From: Proteobacteria bacterium UBA7420
GTDB taxonomy: Bacteria > Pseudomonadota > Gammaproteobacteria > Magnimaribacterales > D2472
Assembly (NCBI GenBank): GCA_002469975.1
Contig: DKMG01000062.1
Location: 1 to 25,948 of the forward strand
Length of the DNA stretch: 25,948 bases
Direction: 5' to 3'
In this document: positions 1-8,758 of the stretch, one piece after another
Layout of the letters: every line of letters begins with the position of its first letter
Position numbering within the stretch: the first letter of the stretch is position 1
The notes under the pieces: model-generated
What the model saw: only the letters and a program-made list of their open reading frames with translations
Databases searched by the model: none
What the model was told of the DNA's origin: nothing
Translations under genes and position numbers: made by a program

Positions 1-2675
1 CCATGCATCTAAATCAGCGTGAAGTCTCTCATCAAGAAGCTATTTTAAGGATTAAGGAAAAAGAGATTAACGCTCCTTTGAAATCCGCAGCCCAAAAGCA
101 TACGCAGTTTAATGACAAACAAGTTCGCGTTATCCAATTAATACAAGCCTATAGAAATCGCGGGCATCAAAAAGCAAATTTAGATCCTCTGGATCTAAAA
201 CCAATGAGACATTGCGATAATCTTGAGCTTGCTTTTCATCAGCTAGATGAGTCAAATCTAAACGATTTTTTCGATACAGATACTTTGATGATTAATAAAG
301 ACTCAGCATCCCTTGCAGAAATTATAGAGTCCTTGGAGAAGATCTACTGTGGAAATCTTGGCATTGAGTACAACTACATTTCTAACATACATGAGAGAAT
401 ATGGTTCCAGCAGAGATTGGAGCCAAACTTAGGAAACCTTCATCTTAATCCAGAAGAGCAAAAATATATTTTGAAGCGCCTCAGTTCTGCTGAGGGCCTG
501 GCAAAATTTTTGGCATCAAGGTATCCAGGCATGAAAAGATTTGGAATTGATGGAGCTGAATCTCTTATCCCGCTTGTTGATAGCTTGATTCAAAACTGTG
601 GTATTTTTGGCGCCGAGCAGATTTGTTTTGGGATGGCTCACCGCGGAAGATTGAACCTGCTGGTGAATGTTCTTGGCAAAGCTCCTAACGAGTTATTTAG
701 TGAGTTTGAAGAAAATTTTGAGCTAGAAGGAGCCAACACAGGCGATGTTAAATACCATTCAGGCTTTTCAACAAATATATTAACTCCCAATGGTGAAGTG
801 CACGTATCACTAGCAAATAACCCATCGCATTTAGAGATTGTAGACCCGGTAGTCATGGGGTCAGTTCGAGGTAGGCAGGATCGATTGCAAGATGTAGAAA
901 AAAAATTAGTTGTTCCTATTGTGATCCATGGAGATGCAGCATTTTCTGGGCAAGGAGTGGTGATGGAAACTCTGCAAATGTCTCAAACCAGAGGATATGG
1001 AGTAGGAGGAACTATTCACGTAATTGTGAATAATCAGATAGGGTTTACTACTTCGAATGAAGAAGATTCACGCTCCACTCAATATGCAACGGATGTTGCA
1101 AAAATGATCGAGGCTCCGATTCTTCATGTGAATGGTGATGATCCAGAAATGGTAGTTTTTGCTGCAAAACTTGCATGTGAATATAGGTATAATTTTAAAA
1201 AGGATATTGTGATTGATATGTTTTGTTTTCGCAGACGTGGTCACAATGAGGCAGATGAGCCTTCCTCAACTCAACCTCTCATGTATCAAAAAATTGCCTC
1301 TCATCCATCAGTGAAGAGTTCTTATCAAGAAACCCTCATTGCTAGAGGTGTTACTACTGAGAGTGAATGCTTAGAAATTGAAAAAAAATATAGAACTACT
1401 TTAGAGCAAGGCGATTCTGTTGCTCATAACCTTGCTACTCAACCTAACAAATCCATGTGGTTTGATTGGACGCCCTACATAAATCAATCAGGCGATCAGG
1501 AAATTGACGCTTCATTTCCTGAGGAGAGGTTTGCAGAATTAGCCCATATAATTTTTACACCTCCTGAAGAGTTTGTATTGCAAAGACAAGTAGAAAAATT
1601 ATTTTCTGAGCGACTAAAAATGATCTCGGGTGCAACACCAATTAATTGGGGTTTTGCAGAGAATATGGCTTATGCAACACTCTTGGATAAAGGCTATCCG
1701 ATTCGTTTTACTGGCCAAGATGTTCGGCGAGGAACTTTTTCACACAGACATGCAGCAATTTTTAATCAAACAGACGGTGTTGGATATATACCGCTGGTTG
1801 AAGTTGCTGAGAATGCTGGAACAACTATTAATATCTATGACTCCCTTTTATCCGAAGAAGCAGTTTTGGGCTTTGAGTATGGCTACTCTGCAACACGTCC
1901 TTCTGGCCTAGTGATCTGGGAAGCTCAATTTGGTGATTTTGTAAATGGAGCCCAAGTAGTTATAGACCAATTTATTGTCTCAGCAGAGCACAAATGGGAA
2001 AGACTATCTGGCTTGGTGATGCTTCTGCCTCATGGTTACGAAGGGCAGGGTCCGGAACATAGTAGCGCAAGAATAGAGAGATTCTTGCAACTTTGTGCAG
2101 ATGAAAATATCCAAGTTTGTGTGCCCAGTACGCCTGCGCAGATCTATCATTTACTTAGGCTTCAAACCATTAGAAAGATGAGACGTCCGCTGATTATTAT
2201 TTCTCCAAAAAGTCTTCTTAGAAATCCCAAGGCAGTCTCCCAAATACACGATTTAACCAATGGCTCTTTTAGGTATGTCATTGATGATGTGGATGCTCAG
2301 TCCAGCAAAGTGAGCAAGATAATCATGTGCTCTGGTAAAGTTTTTTATGATCTTGATCAAAAGCGGCATGAGCTAGGCATGGAAGATGTGGCTTTGGTTA
2401 GAGTGGAACAGCTTTACCCCTTTCCATATGATACCTTGCAAGCGATCTTAGAGGCTTATCCTCAAGCCAAAGATTTTGTCTGGTGCCAAGAGGAACCCAG
2501 TAACCAAGGTGCCTGGTTTAGTCATCGACATAGACTGCAGATTGTTCTTGATCGCATTCAAGGTCCTCAGATTAGGTTGATTAGTCGAAAAGCTTCGGCT
2601 GCACCTTCCGTAGGCCTTAATAAATTACACCTTCAACAACAAGAAGCTTTGGTCAACGAAGCTTTAACATCATAG
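1..2675 (+). CDS. sucA: 2-oxoglutarate dehydrogenase E1 component (5'-truncated by window edge)
   Basis: Thiamine-diphosphate dependent E1 subunit of the 2-oxoglutarate dehydrogenase complex; it decarboxylates 2-oxoglutarate and passes the succinyl group to the lipoyl arm of SucB in the cytoplasm. About 890 residues are visible. The frame is open to the window edge, and the motif LIQAYRNRGHQKANLDPL lies near residue 44, whereas in E. coli SucA it lies near residue 88, so roughly 45 N-terminal residues are missing and the ATG at position 3 is probably internal. Visible landmarks: GMAHRGRLN (about 211), the ThDP/Mg motif beginning GDAAFSGQG (about 310) and closing NNQIGFTTS, then RRRGHNEADEP (about 412) and the C-terminal WCQEEPSNQGAW. 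It is the first visible gene of a sucAB-lpdA-sucCD operon, with 9 bases before sucB. Identification is secure; only the start is unknown. Confidence 0.97.
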   Translation, partial: MHLNQREVSHQEAILRIKEKEINAPLKSAAQKHTQFNDKQVRVIQLIQAYRNRGHQKANLDPLDLKPMRHCDNLELAFHQLDESNLNDFFDTDTLMINKDSASLAEIIESLEKIYCGNLGIEYNYISNIHERIWFQQRLEPNLGNLHLNPEEQKYILKRLSSAEGLAKFLASRYPGMKRFGIDGAESLIPLVDSLIQNCGIFGAEQICFGMAHRGRLNLLVNVLGKAPNELFSEFEENFELEGANTGDVKYHSGFSTNILTPNGEVHVSLANNPSHLEIVDPVVMGSVRGRQDRLQDVEKKLVVPIVIHGDAAFSGQGVVMETLQMSQTRGYGVGGTIHVIVNNQIGFTTSNEEDSRSTQYATDVAKMIEAPILHVNGDDPEMVVFAAKLACEYRYNFKKDIVIDMFCFRRRGHNEADEPSSTQPLMYQKIASHPSVKSSYQETLIARGVTTESECLEIEKKYRTTLEQGDSVAHNLATQPNKSMWFDWTPYINQSGDQEIDASFPEERFAELAHIIFTPPEEFVLQRQVEKLFSERLKMISGATPINWGFAENMAYATLLDKGYPIRFTGQDVRRGTFSHRHAAIFNQTDGVGYIPLVEVAENAGTTINIYDSLLSEEAVLGFEYGYSATRPSGLVIWEAQFGDFVNGAQVVIDQFIVSAEHKWERLSGLVMLLPHGYEGQGPEHSSARIERFLQLCADENIQVCVPSTPAQIYHLLRLQTIRKMRRPLIIISPKSLLRNPKAVSQIHDLTNGSFRYVIDDVDAQSSKVSKIIMCSGKVFYDLDQKRHELGMEDVALVRVEQLYPFPYDTLQAILEAYPQAKDFVWCQEEPSNQGAWFSHRHRLQIVLDRIQGPQIRLISRKASAAPSVGLNKLHLQQQEALVNEALTS

Positions 2676-2684
2676 AGAGATATT

Positions 2685-3920
2685 ATGGCCACAGAAATTA
2701 AATCACCCACTTTTCCAGAATCTGTTGCAGATGGCACCATTGCAAATTGGGTTAAGCAAGAAGGAGAGGCCGTGAAGCAGGATGAGGTCATTGCTGAAAT
2801 AGAAACGGACAAAGTAGTGCTGGAAGTAGTGGCACCTTTTGATGGGATGATATCAAAAATTCTTAAGCCTGCAGGCGAGATCGTCCTAAGTGCAGAGCTG
2901 ATTGCTCAATTTGAACAACAAGGAGCCGTGCAAGAAACTACCAAGGAGCCAGTTATTGAATCCAATCAACCAAGAGAGACGCCTACGAATACAACATCAA
3001 CAAGCTCTTCTGATGTGGTTAAAGAGAATGGCCCGGCTACCAAAAAATTACTTAAAGAGCACAATCTTGAAGCTTCAGAAGTTAGCGGGTCTGGAAAAGA
3101 TGGCAGAGTCACCAAAGCAGATGTGGTCAATCACCTAGAGGAAAGCATCTCCGCGGCCCCAGCACCAATTCCAACAGCAAAGATTGTTCAGTCAGCCCCT
3201 CAGACCGGGGCAGCCTCAGACAGACATGAGGAGCGCGTTCCCATGTCTAGATTACGCTCTACTATTGCTAAAAGATTACTTGCGGTTAAACAAGAAACTG
3301 CCATGCTAACTACTTTTAACGAAGTTGACCTCCAGCCCATCAAGGACTTACGAGCAAAATTTGGAAATGACTTTGAGGCTGAGCATGGAGTGAAGCTCGG
3401 TTTTATGGGCTTCTTTGTTTTGGCGGCTGTTCATGCGTTGAAAAAATTTCCTGTTGTTAATGCATCTATTGATGGAAATGACATTGTTTATCATGGCTAT
3501 CAAGATATAGGGGTGGCGGTCTCCACTGATCGAGGGCTGGTTGTCCCGGTAATTAGAGATGCAGATAATTTAGGGCTGGCAGATGTTGAAAAATCTATTC
3601 TAGATTATTCAATCAAAGCAAAAGATGGAAAATTATCAATGGCTGATATGGACGGAGGCACCTTTACCATTTCAAATGGTGGAGTCTTCGGTTCTTTATT
3701 ATCAACGCCCATCTTGAATGCACCCCAAACTGCAATCTTGGGCATGCACACAATTCAAGACAGACCAGTTGCTCGCAATGGTGAAGTGGTGATCCGACCC
3801 ATGATGTACTTAGCCATGAGTTATGATCACCGATTGCTGGATGGCAAGGAGGCTGTAGCCTTCTTGATAGCGATTAAAGATCAGTTAGAGTCTCCAGAAA
3901 AACTATTACTCAATATATGA
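2685..3920 (+). CDS. sucB: Dihydrolipoyl succinyltransferase, E2 of 2-oxoglutarate dehydrogenase
   Basis: E2 core of the 2-oxoglutarate dehydrogenase complex; it transfers the succinyl group from lipoamide to CoA. At 411 residues it has the family's usual length and full domain order: one lipoyl domain (residues 1-77, lipoylated Lys43 in the ETDKVVLEV motif), an Ala/Pro/Thr-rich linker, the peripheral subunit-binding domain (about 115-150, GPATKKLL to DGRVTKADV), a second linker, and the catalytic domain from about 183. The catalytic signature DHRLLDG supplies His382 and Asp386. The ATG is preceded by GAGAGA at a good distance and by the sucA stop 9 bases upstream. A single lipoyl domain and the neighbours sucA and sucCD support succinyl rather than acetyl specificity. 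Confidence 0.98.
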   Translation: MATEIKSPTFPESVADGTIANWVKQEGEAVKQDEVIAEIETDKVVLEVVAPFDGMISKILKPAGEIVLSAELIAQFEQQGAVQETTKEPVIESNQPRETPTNTTSTSSSDVVKENGPATKKLLKEHNLEASEVSGSGKDGRVTKADVVNHLEESISAAPAPIPTAKIVQSAPQTGAASDRHEERVPMSRLRSTIAKRLLAVKQETAMLTTFNEVDLQPIKDLRAKFGNDFEAEHGVKLGFMGFFVLAAVHALKKFPVVNASIDGNDIVYHGYQDIGVAVSTDRGLVVPVIRDADNLGLADVEKSILDYSIKAKDGKLSMADMDGGTFTISNGGVFGSLLSTPILNAPQTAILGMHTIQDRPVARNGEVVIRPMMYLAMSYDHRLLDGKEAVAFLIAIKDQLESPEKLLLNI

Positions 3921-3929
3921 GGGTGAAAT

Positions 3930-5351
3930 ATGTATGATGTTGTCATAATTGGAAGCGGACCTGCCGGATATGTAGCTGCTATTCGAGCCTCTCAACTTGG
4001 GCTAAAGACTGCCTGCATTGAGAAGTCATTTGATGCTAGCGGCAAGGCGCAGCTTGGAGGCACTTGTTTAAATGTTGGGTGTATCCCATCAAAGGCCCTG
4101 CTAGATTCTTCACACAGATATTCGGATGCCTTGAATCACCTAGCAGATCATGGGATTGAGGTTGCTCCTCCTAAGCTAGATATTCCAAAAATGATGGCTC
4201 GTAAAGATCAGATAGTCTCGCAGTTAACCACAGGTGTCTCAGGTTTATTTAAAGCAAATAAAGTCACGTCAATTTTTGGGTCTGCAAAAGTGTTAAACGC
4301 AAGTCAGATAGAGGTTTCTTTGAATGGAGAAGTCGAGACTATTGAAACAAAAAATATTGTTATAGCTAGCGGCTCATCTCCTATCAATATCCCAGTGGCC
4401 CCCATCGATCAAAAGAACATTGTTGATAGTACTGGCGCTTTAGAGTTTACTGCCGTGCCAAAGAAACTAGGGATTATTGGGGCAGGGGTTATCGGTTTGG
4501 AGCTTGGTAGCGTCTGGGCAAGATTGGGCGCAGAAGTGACAGTGCTCGAGGCAATGGATGATTTTCTTCCTATGGCGGATCAGAAGATTTCTAAAGATGT
4601 TTTTAGAGAGTTTAATAAACAAGGCTTGAACATTAACCTTGGCTGCAAGGTTACTTCAGCAAAGCCTGGTGCAAAAAATGTACAAGTGAGCTTTGATACC
4701 AAGGAAGGCTCTTCAGAGGCAACTTTTGATAAGTTAATTGTTGCTGTGGGAAGAAAGCCTAATACAGAAAACCTACTTGGAGAAGATTCAGGCTTATCGC
4801 TGGACGAGAGAGGCTTCATTCCTGTGAATGAGGTGTGTGAGACTTCTGTAAAAAATATTTGGGCCGTTGGAGATGTTGTTAGAGGACCAATGCTTGCGCA
4901 TAAAGCTTCTGAAGAGGGCATTATGGTGGTTGAGCGCATTGCTGGAAAGCATGCTGAGATGCATTATGACCTTGTTCCCTCTGTTATTTACACTCATCCA
5001 GAAGTGGCTTGGGTCGGAAAAAATGAAGCCGAGCTTACCGAGGCTGGGATTGAGTTTCAATCAGGCTCATTCCCTTTTGCAGCCAGTGGCAGAGCACTTG
5101 CGTCCGGTGAAAGTACTGGGTTTGTTAAGGTTATCGCAGACAAAAAAACAGATACAATACTCGGGGTTCACGCCTTTGGTCCCTCTGCAGCAGATATCGT
5201 TCAACAAGGAGTTGTGGCTATGGAATTTGGAGCAAGTGCTGAAGATTTAGGACTGACGATATTTAGTCATCCAACCGTCTCAGAAGCCCTGCATGAAGCA
5301 GCAATGGCAGTGAATGGCAAAGCAATACACATAGGAAATAGAAAAAAATGA
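3930..5351 (+). CDS. lpdA: Dihydrolipoyl dehydrogenase (E3)
   Basis: FAD-containing E3 component that reoxidises dihydrolipoamide with NAD+. The 473-residue protein has the FAD dinucleotide fold GSGPAGYVAA at residue 8, the redox-active disulfide Cys46/Cys51 in GGTCLNVGCIPSKAL, the NAD-binding fold GIIGAGVIGLELG near 181, the second FAD motif AVGDVVRGPMLAHKA, and the C-terminal catalytic dyad His447/Glu452 in HPTVSEALHE. It sits between sucB and sucC, as in pseudomonads, so it is probably the E3 dedicated to 2-oxoglutarate dehydrogenase, though E3 subunits are often shared with pyruvate dehydrogenase and glycine cleavage. The ribosome binding site GAGGGTGA overlaps the region just after the sucB stop. 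Its stop overlaps the sucC start in ATGA. Confidence 0.98.
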   Translation: MYDVVIIGSGPAGYVAAIRASQLGLKTACIEKSFDASGKAQLGGTCLNVGCIPSKALLDSSHRYSDALNHLADHGIEVAPPKLDIPKMMARKDQIVSQLTTGVSGLFKANKVTSIFGSAKVLNASQIEVSLNGEVETIETKNIVIASGSSPINIPVAPIDQKNIVDSTGALEFTAVPKKLGIIGAGVIGLELGSVWARLGAEVTVLEAMDDFLPMADQKISKDVFREFNKQGLNINLGCKVTSAKPGAKNVQVSFDTKEGSSEATFDKLIVAVGRKPNTENLLGEDSGLSLDERGFIPVNEVCETSVKNIWAVGDVVRGPMLAHKASEEGIMVVERIAGKHAEMHYDLVPSVIYTHPEVAWVGKNEAELTEAGIEFQSGSFPFAASGRALASGESTGFVKVIADKKTDTILGVHAFGPSAADIVQQGVVAMEFGASAEDLGLTIFSHPTVSEALHEAAMAVNGKAIHIGNRKK

Positions 5352-6508
5352 ATCTTCACGAATATCAAGGCAAAGAACTTTTTGCAAAATTTGGATTACC
5401 TGTTTCAACAAACAGAGTTATAACTTCTGCGGATGATGCAGTGAATGCCTGTAGAGATATTGGGGGCAAAAAATGGGTGATCAAGGCTCAAGTCCATGCT
5501 GGTGGCAGAGGCAAGGCAGGAGGGGTCAAGCTAATTACTACCCCCGATGAAGCAGTAGAATTCTCTAATCATTGGTTGGGTAGACGCTTAGTCACCTACC
5601 AGACTGATGCGCAAGGACAGCTTGTAAACTCTATCTTGATTGAGGAATGCACTGACATTGATCAAGAGCTTTATTTAAGCGCTGTGATTGACAGAGGCAG
5701 TCAAAGAATTGTGTTTATTGGCTCTTCTGAGGGTGGCGTGAACATTGAAGAGGTAGCAGAAAACACACCTGAAAAAATTATTTATGAGCCAATTGATCCT
5801 TTGACTGGACCCATGCCATTTCAGGCAAGAAAGATTTCTAAGATCCTAGGATTGAATCTAGAGCAATCTAAGCAGTTTTCTAAGATGCTACCCCAGCTAA
5901 CAGATCTATTTATAACTCATGATTTAAACTTACTTGAAATTAATCCCTTGGTGATCACCCAGGGAGGCAAATTGCACTGCTTGGATGCAAAAATTGCTAT
6001 TGACTCAAATGCTGTCTACCGTCAGCCTGAAATTCAAGTTATGCATGATCCCTCTCAAGAGGACCCTCAAGAATCAGAGGCTGCAATGCATGATTTAAGC
6101 TATGTCTCATTAGACGGCAACATTGGGTGTATGGTGAATGGAGCTGGCTTGGCCATGGGCACCATGGATACTATTAAGTACTTTGGTGGTGCGCCTGCAA
6201 ACTTTTTGGATGTGGGTGGAACAGCCACTCAAGACAGGGTATCCAAAGCATTTAAAATTATTTTAGCAGACCCAGAGGTCAAGGTTGTCTTGGTCAACAT
6301 CTTTGGCGGGATCGTTAGATGTGATCTGATAGCAGAAGGGATTTTGGCTGCTATTAAAGAGGTAGGCGTCTCCATTCCTGTAGTAGTTAGACTTGAGGGA
6401 AACAATGCTGATTTAGGAAGTAAAATTCTTGCTGAATCTAATGCTGAAATTGTGAGTTTAAATAATCTTGAAGATGCAGCTAAAAAAGCAGTGGAGTTAA
6501 GCAAATGA
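5348..6508 (+). CDS. sucC: Succinyl-CoA synthetase (ADP-forming) beta subunit
   Basis: Beta subunit of succinyl-CoA ligase, which makes succinate and ATP (or GTP) from succinyl-CoA in the TCA cycle. The 386-residue length matches E. coli SucC. The N-terminal ATP-grasp domain begins MNLHEYQGKELFAKFGLP and contains KAQVHAGGRGKAGGVKL (about 46) and EINPLV (about 198); the C-terminal CoA-ligase domain contains GGTATQDRVSKAF and NIFGGIVRCDLIAEGI (about 318), which forms the helix facing the phosphohistidine of SucD. It starts four bases inside the lpdA stop (ATGA), with an AGGAAA upstream, and overlaps sucD in the same way, so all three are probably translationally coupled. Nucleotide preference cannot be read with confidence. 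Confidence 0.98.
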   Translation: MNLHEYQGKELFAKFGLPVSTNRVITSADDAVNACRDIGGKKWVIKAQVHAGGRGKAGGVKLITTPDEAVEFSNHWLGRRLVTYQTDAQGQLVNSILIEECTDIDQELYLSAVIDRGSQRIVFIGSSEGGVNIEEVAENTPEKIIYEPIDPLTGPMPFQARKISKILGLNLEQSKQFSKMLPQLTDLFITHDLNLLEINPLVITQGGKLHCLDAKIAIDSNAVYRQPEIQVMHDPSQEDPQESEAAMHDLSYVSLDGNIGCMVNGAGLAMGTMDTIKYFGGAPANFLDVGGTATQDRVSKAFKIILADPEVKVVLVNIFGGIVRCDLIAEGILAAIKEVGVSIPVVVRLEGNNADLGSKILAESNAEIVSLNNLEDAAKKAVELSK

Positions 6509-7374
6509 GTATATTAGTTAACAAAGATACCCGTCTTTTGGTTCAAGGTTTTACTGGATCTCAAGCCACACTTCATTCTGAGCAATCTATTGAGTATGGA
6601 ACCAACATTGTTGGTGGCGTAACGCCTGGAAAGGGTGGGCAAACTCATTTAGGTGCGCCAGTCTTTAATTCCGTTCATGACGCCATGGAATCCGTGCAAC
6701 CGAATGCATCCATTATTTTTGTTCCAGCTCCTTTTTGTAAAGACTCTATTTTAGAGGCAGCAGATGCAGGCATTAAATTAATTATTTGCATCACCGAGGG
6801 TGTTCCCACACTTGACATGTTAATTGTTAAAAAACGCATAGATGAACTTGGCATTCAATTAATTGGACCCAATTGCCCAGGCGTCATTACACCAGGAGAA
6901 GCAAAGCTTGGGATTATGCCAGGCAGCATTCATCTTCCAGGGTCAGTAGGTATTATTTCTAGATCTGGCACTTTAACTTATGAGGCTGTAAAACAAACAA
7001 CAGATTTAGGGCTTGGTCAAAGCACTTGTGTTGGTATTGGCGGGGATCCAATTCCTGGCACCTCTTTCATTGATGTCTTGAAGCTTTTTGAGGCAGATGA
7101 TCAGACTACAGCAATTGTCATGGTGGGAGAGATAGGTGGAACCGCAGAAGAAGAAGCGGCTGAATACATTAGAGACCATGTCACAAAACCCGTGATCTCA
7201 TACATTGCCGGGCAAACAGCTCCGGCCGGCAAGAGAATGGGTCATGCTGGTGCAATTATTGCAGGTGGCAAGGGTACTGCAGCTGACAAGATTAAGAAGC
7301 TTCAAGAATGCGGAGTTCACATTGCAGAAAATTTACTGCAAATTGGCTCTAAGGTAAAAGAGGTTTTGGGCTAG
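6505..7374 (+). CDS. sucD: Succinyl-CoA synthetase alpha subunit
   Basis: Alpha subunit of succinyl-CoA synthetase; it binds CoA through an N-terminal Rossmann domain (LLVQGFTGSQATLHSEQ near residue 10) and carries the phosphorylated catalytic histidine. That residue is His247 in RMGHAGAIIAGGKGTA. GPNCPGVITPGEAKLGIMPG (about 122) and GIGGDPIPGTSFIDVL (about 178) are further family signatures. Length 289 equals the E. coli protein. It overlaps sucC by four bases and is the last gene of the suc operon; its final 26 bases are shared with the 3' end of the opposing MATE gene, so there is no intergenic terminator between the two. Confidence 0.98.
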   Translation: MSILVNKDTRLLVQGFTGSQATLHSEQSIEYGTNIVGGVTPGKGGQTHLGAPVFNSVHDAMESVQPNASIIFVPAPFCKDSILEAADAGIKLIICITEGVPTLDMLIVKKRIDELGIQLIGPNCPGVITPGEAKLGIMPGSIHLPGSVGIISRSGTLTYEAVKQTTDLGLGQSTCVGIGGDPIPGTSFIDVLKLFEADDQTTAIVMVGEIGGTAEEEAAEYIRDHVTKPVISYIAGQTAPAGKRMGHAGAIIAGGKGTAADKIKKLQECGVHIAENLLQIGSKVKEVLG

Positions 7375-8758
7375 CCTTTAAAATAAACTTTTTACTGGTG
7401 TACCTTAGTCTTGGAAGAATTAAAGCTGAGAAGGCAACCAACCCTGCAATCATTCCTATCCAAATACCAGGAGCTCCAAGGGCATTTCCTAGTATGCCTC
7501 GATAAACCAGCACATACCCAACCGGAAGGGCTAGAAGCCAATAGGTGACAATGAGCATGAGCATCGGCGCAAAAGTATCTTTGTACCCTCGCAAGCTTCC
7601 CAAAGCACCCATTTGTAAACCGTCTGGAATTTGAAAGATTGCAGCAAATAATAGGAGATTGACTGCAATGGCCATCACTTCGACATCACTGGAATATAGA
7701 GCTACTAAATTCTCTCTGAGTAACAAAATACACAGAGTGTTGAAGCAGGCACCCAGAAAACACACGAAGACAGTCACGTAAGCAGCATATTGCGCTTGAG
7801 TAAGATCTGATTCACCCACAAGATTTCCTACACGCGTTGCTGCGGCAAGCCCAATAGATAGTGGCAACATAAAAAAGACACTGGCAATATTGATGGCAAC
7901 CGTATGAGCGCCAACAACAGATGCGCCCAGAGACCCAATAATTAGGGCAGCCCCAGAGAACATACTGAGCTCTACAAAAAGACCAAAGCCAATGGGAAAC
8001 CCTAGTTTTACTGCCTCAAGAGTGGTTTGTTTGCTAGGTTTAGAGAACTTAGAAAAGAGCTTCGTTGGCGCATAATCCTTTTTCTTTAAAATCACCAAAA
8101 TCAGAACCAGCATACCCACAATGACATTGATAGAGGTAGCAATACCACACCCGACTCCACCCATGGGAGGAATACCAAAGTAGCCGTAGACAAAAATAAT
8201 ATCCAGGGGAATGTTTAAAAGCATACCGACGAATGCAATCCAAAAAACTGGTAAAGTTAATCCCATGCCTTCGCTGTAACAACGCAGACAGGTAAAGACC
8301 ATGTTGGCAAAGAAGCCATAGGACATAGCTTTAAGGTAGCCATCAGAGATGATGGTAATCTCTGGATCGATATCAAAGAAAGGAATAACAGCGCTTAAGT
8401 TTCTGTATGCAAAAAAACCAGTAATACCTATTACTAGGCTTAACCACAATATCTGCCTGACTTTTTCGCCTATTTCCTCGTACTTTCTTGCTCCAAATAA
8501 CTGAGCGACAATAGGTGTGACCGCAAATAGGCAGCCACCAAATAAAAAGTAAATGGGCATGGTTAGAGCATTTCCAATGGCCAATCCCGATAGATCCAAG
8601 GCGCTGGCTTGTCCTGCAACGATGGTATCAGTGACACCCATTCCCATGTAGGATATCTGAGAGCCAAAAATAGGAATACCTATTTTTAGAAGTTGCCTTA
8701 ATTCTTTTATTAATTTTTTCAAAAAAATGAGCCCAGAAATTTCTCGGTACTTTATCAT
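7349..8758 (-). CDS. MATE-family multidrug/toxin efflux transporter
   Basis: Inner-membrane cation-coupled antiporter of the MATE (NorM/MdtK-like) family, exporting drugs or metabolites; the substrate is unknown. The 469 residues contain about twelve hydrophobic segments in two halves. The N-terminal helix motif RQLLKIGIPIFGSQISYMGM, then GVTDTIVAG, and later TPIVAQLFGA and AATRVGNLVGE in the second half are typical of the family. The ATG at 8758 has no visible Shine-Dalgarno sequence. Aligned by eye with E. coli MdtK, an in-frame TTG at 8722 falls exactly where MdtK starts, eight residues before the conserved Arg, so the real protein may be 12 residues shorter. The gene is flanked by an overlapping convergent gene (sucD) and an abutting or overlapping divergent gene (acyltransferase). 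The family call is firm; the start and substrate are not. Confidence 0.92.
   Translation of the reverse strand: MIKYREISGLIFLKKLIKELRQLLKIGIPIFGSQISYMGMGVTDTIVAGQASALDLSGLAIGNALTMPIYFLFGGCLFAVTPIVAQLFGARKYEEIGEKVRQILWLSLVIGITGFFAYRNLSAVIPFFDIDPEITIISDGYLKAMSYGFFANMVFTCLRCYSEGMGLTLPVFWIAFVGMLLNIPLDIIFVYGYFGIPPMGGVGCGIATSINVIVGMLVLILVILKKKDYAPTKLFSKFSKPSKQTTLEAVKLGFPIGFGLFVELSMFSGAALIIGSLGASVVGAHTVAINIASVFFMLPLSIGLAAATRVGNLVGESDLTQAQYAAYVTVFVCFLGACFNTLCILLLRENLVALYSSDVEVMAIAVNLLLFAAIFQIPDGLQMGALGSLRGYKDTFAPMLMLIVTYWLLALPVGYVLVYRGILGNALGAPGIWIGMIAGLVAFSALILPRLRYTSKKFILKASPKPLLP
8666..8687. repeat. Perfect inverted repeat (9-base arms, 4-base loop) inside the MATE 5' end
   Basis: The arms AAAAATAGG and CCTATTTTT are separated by AATA. 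The element lies within codons 24-31 of the MATE gene and about 40 bases upstream of the divergent acyltransferase ATG. It could act as an operator or hairpin in the head-to-head promoter region. It could equally be an accident of encoding the Lys-Ile-Gly-Ile-Pro-Ile-Phe segment in an AT-rich genome. Confidence 0.4.

Noticed and set aside
4867..5250. 127-codon second frame inside lpdA, and the 119-codon antisense frame at 4580-4939
   Set aside because: Both are fully inside a strongly conserved gene, with no ribosome binding site or family resemblance.
7355..7400. Possible terminator at the end of sucD, around the GGCTAGCC palindrome and the following T-rich run
   Set aside because: The longer stem needs two G-U pairs and uses the T-run as part of the stem, so it is not a convincing intrinsic terminator on either strand.
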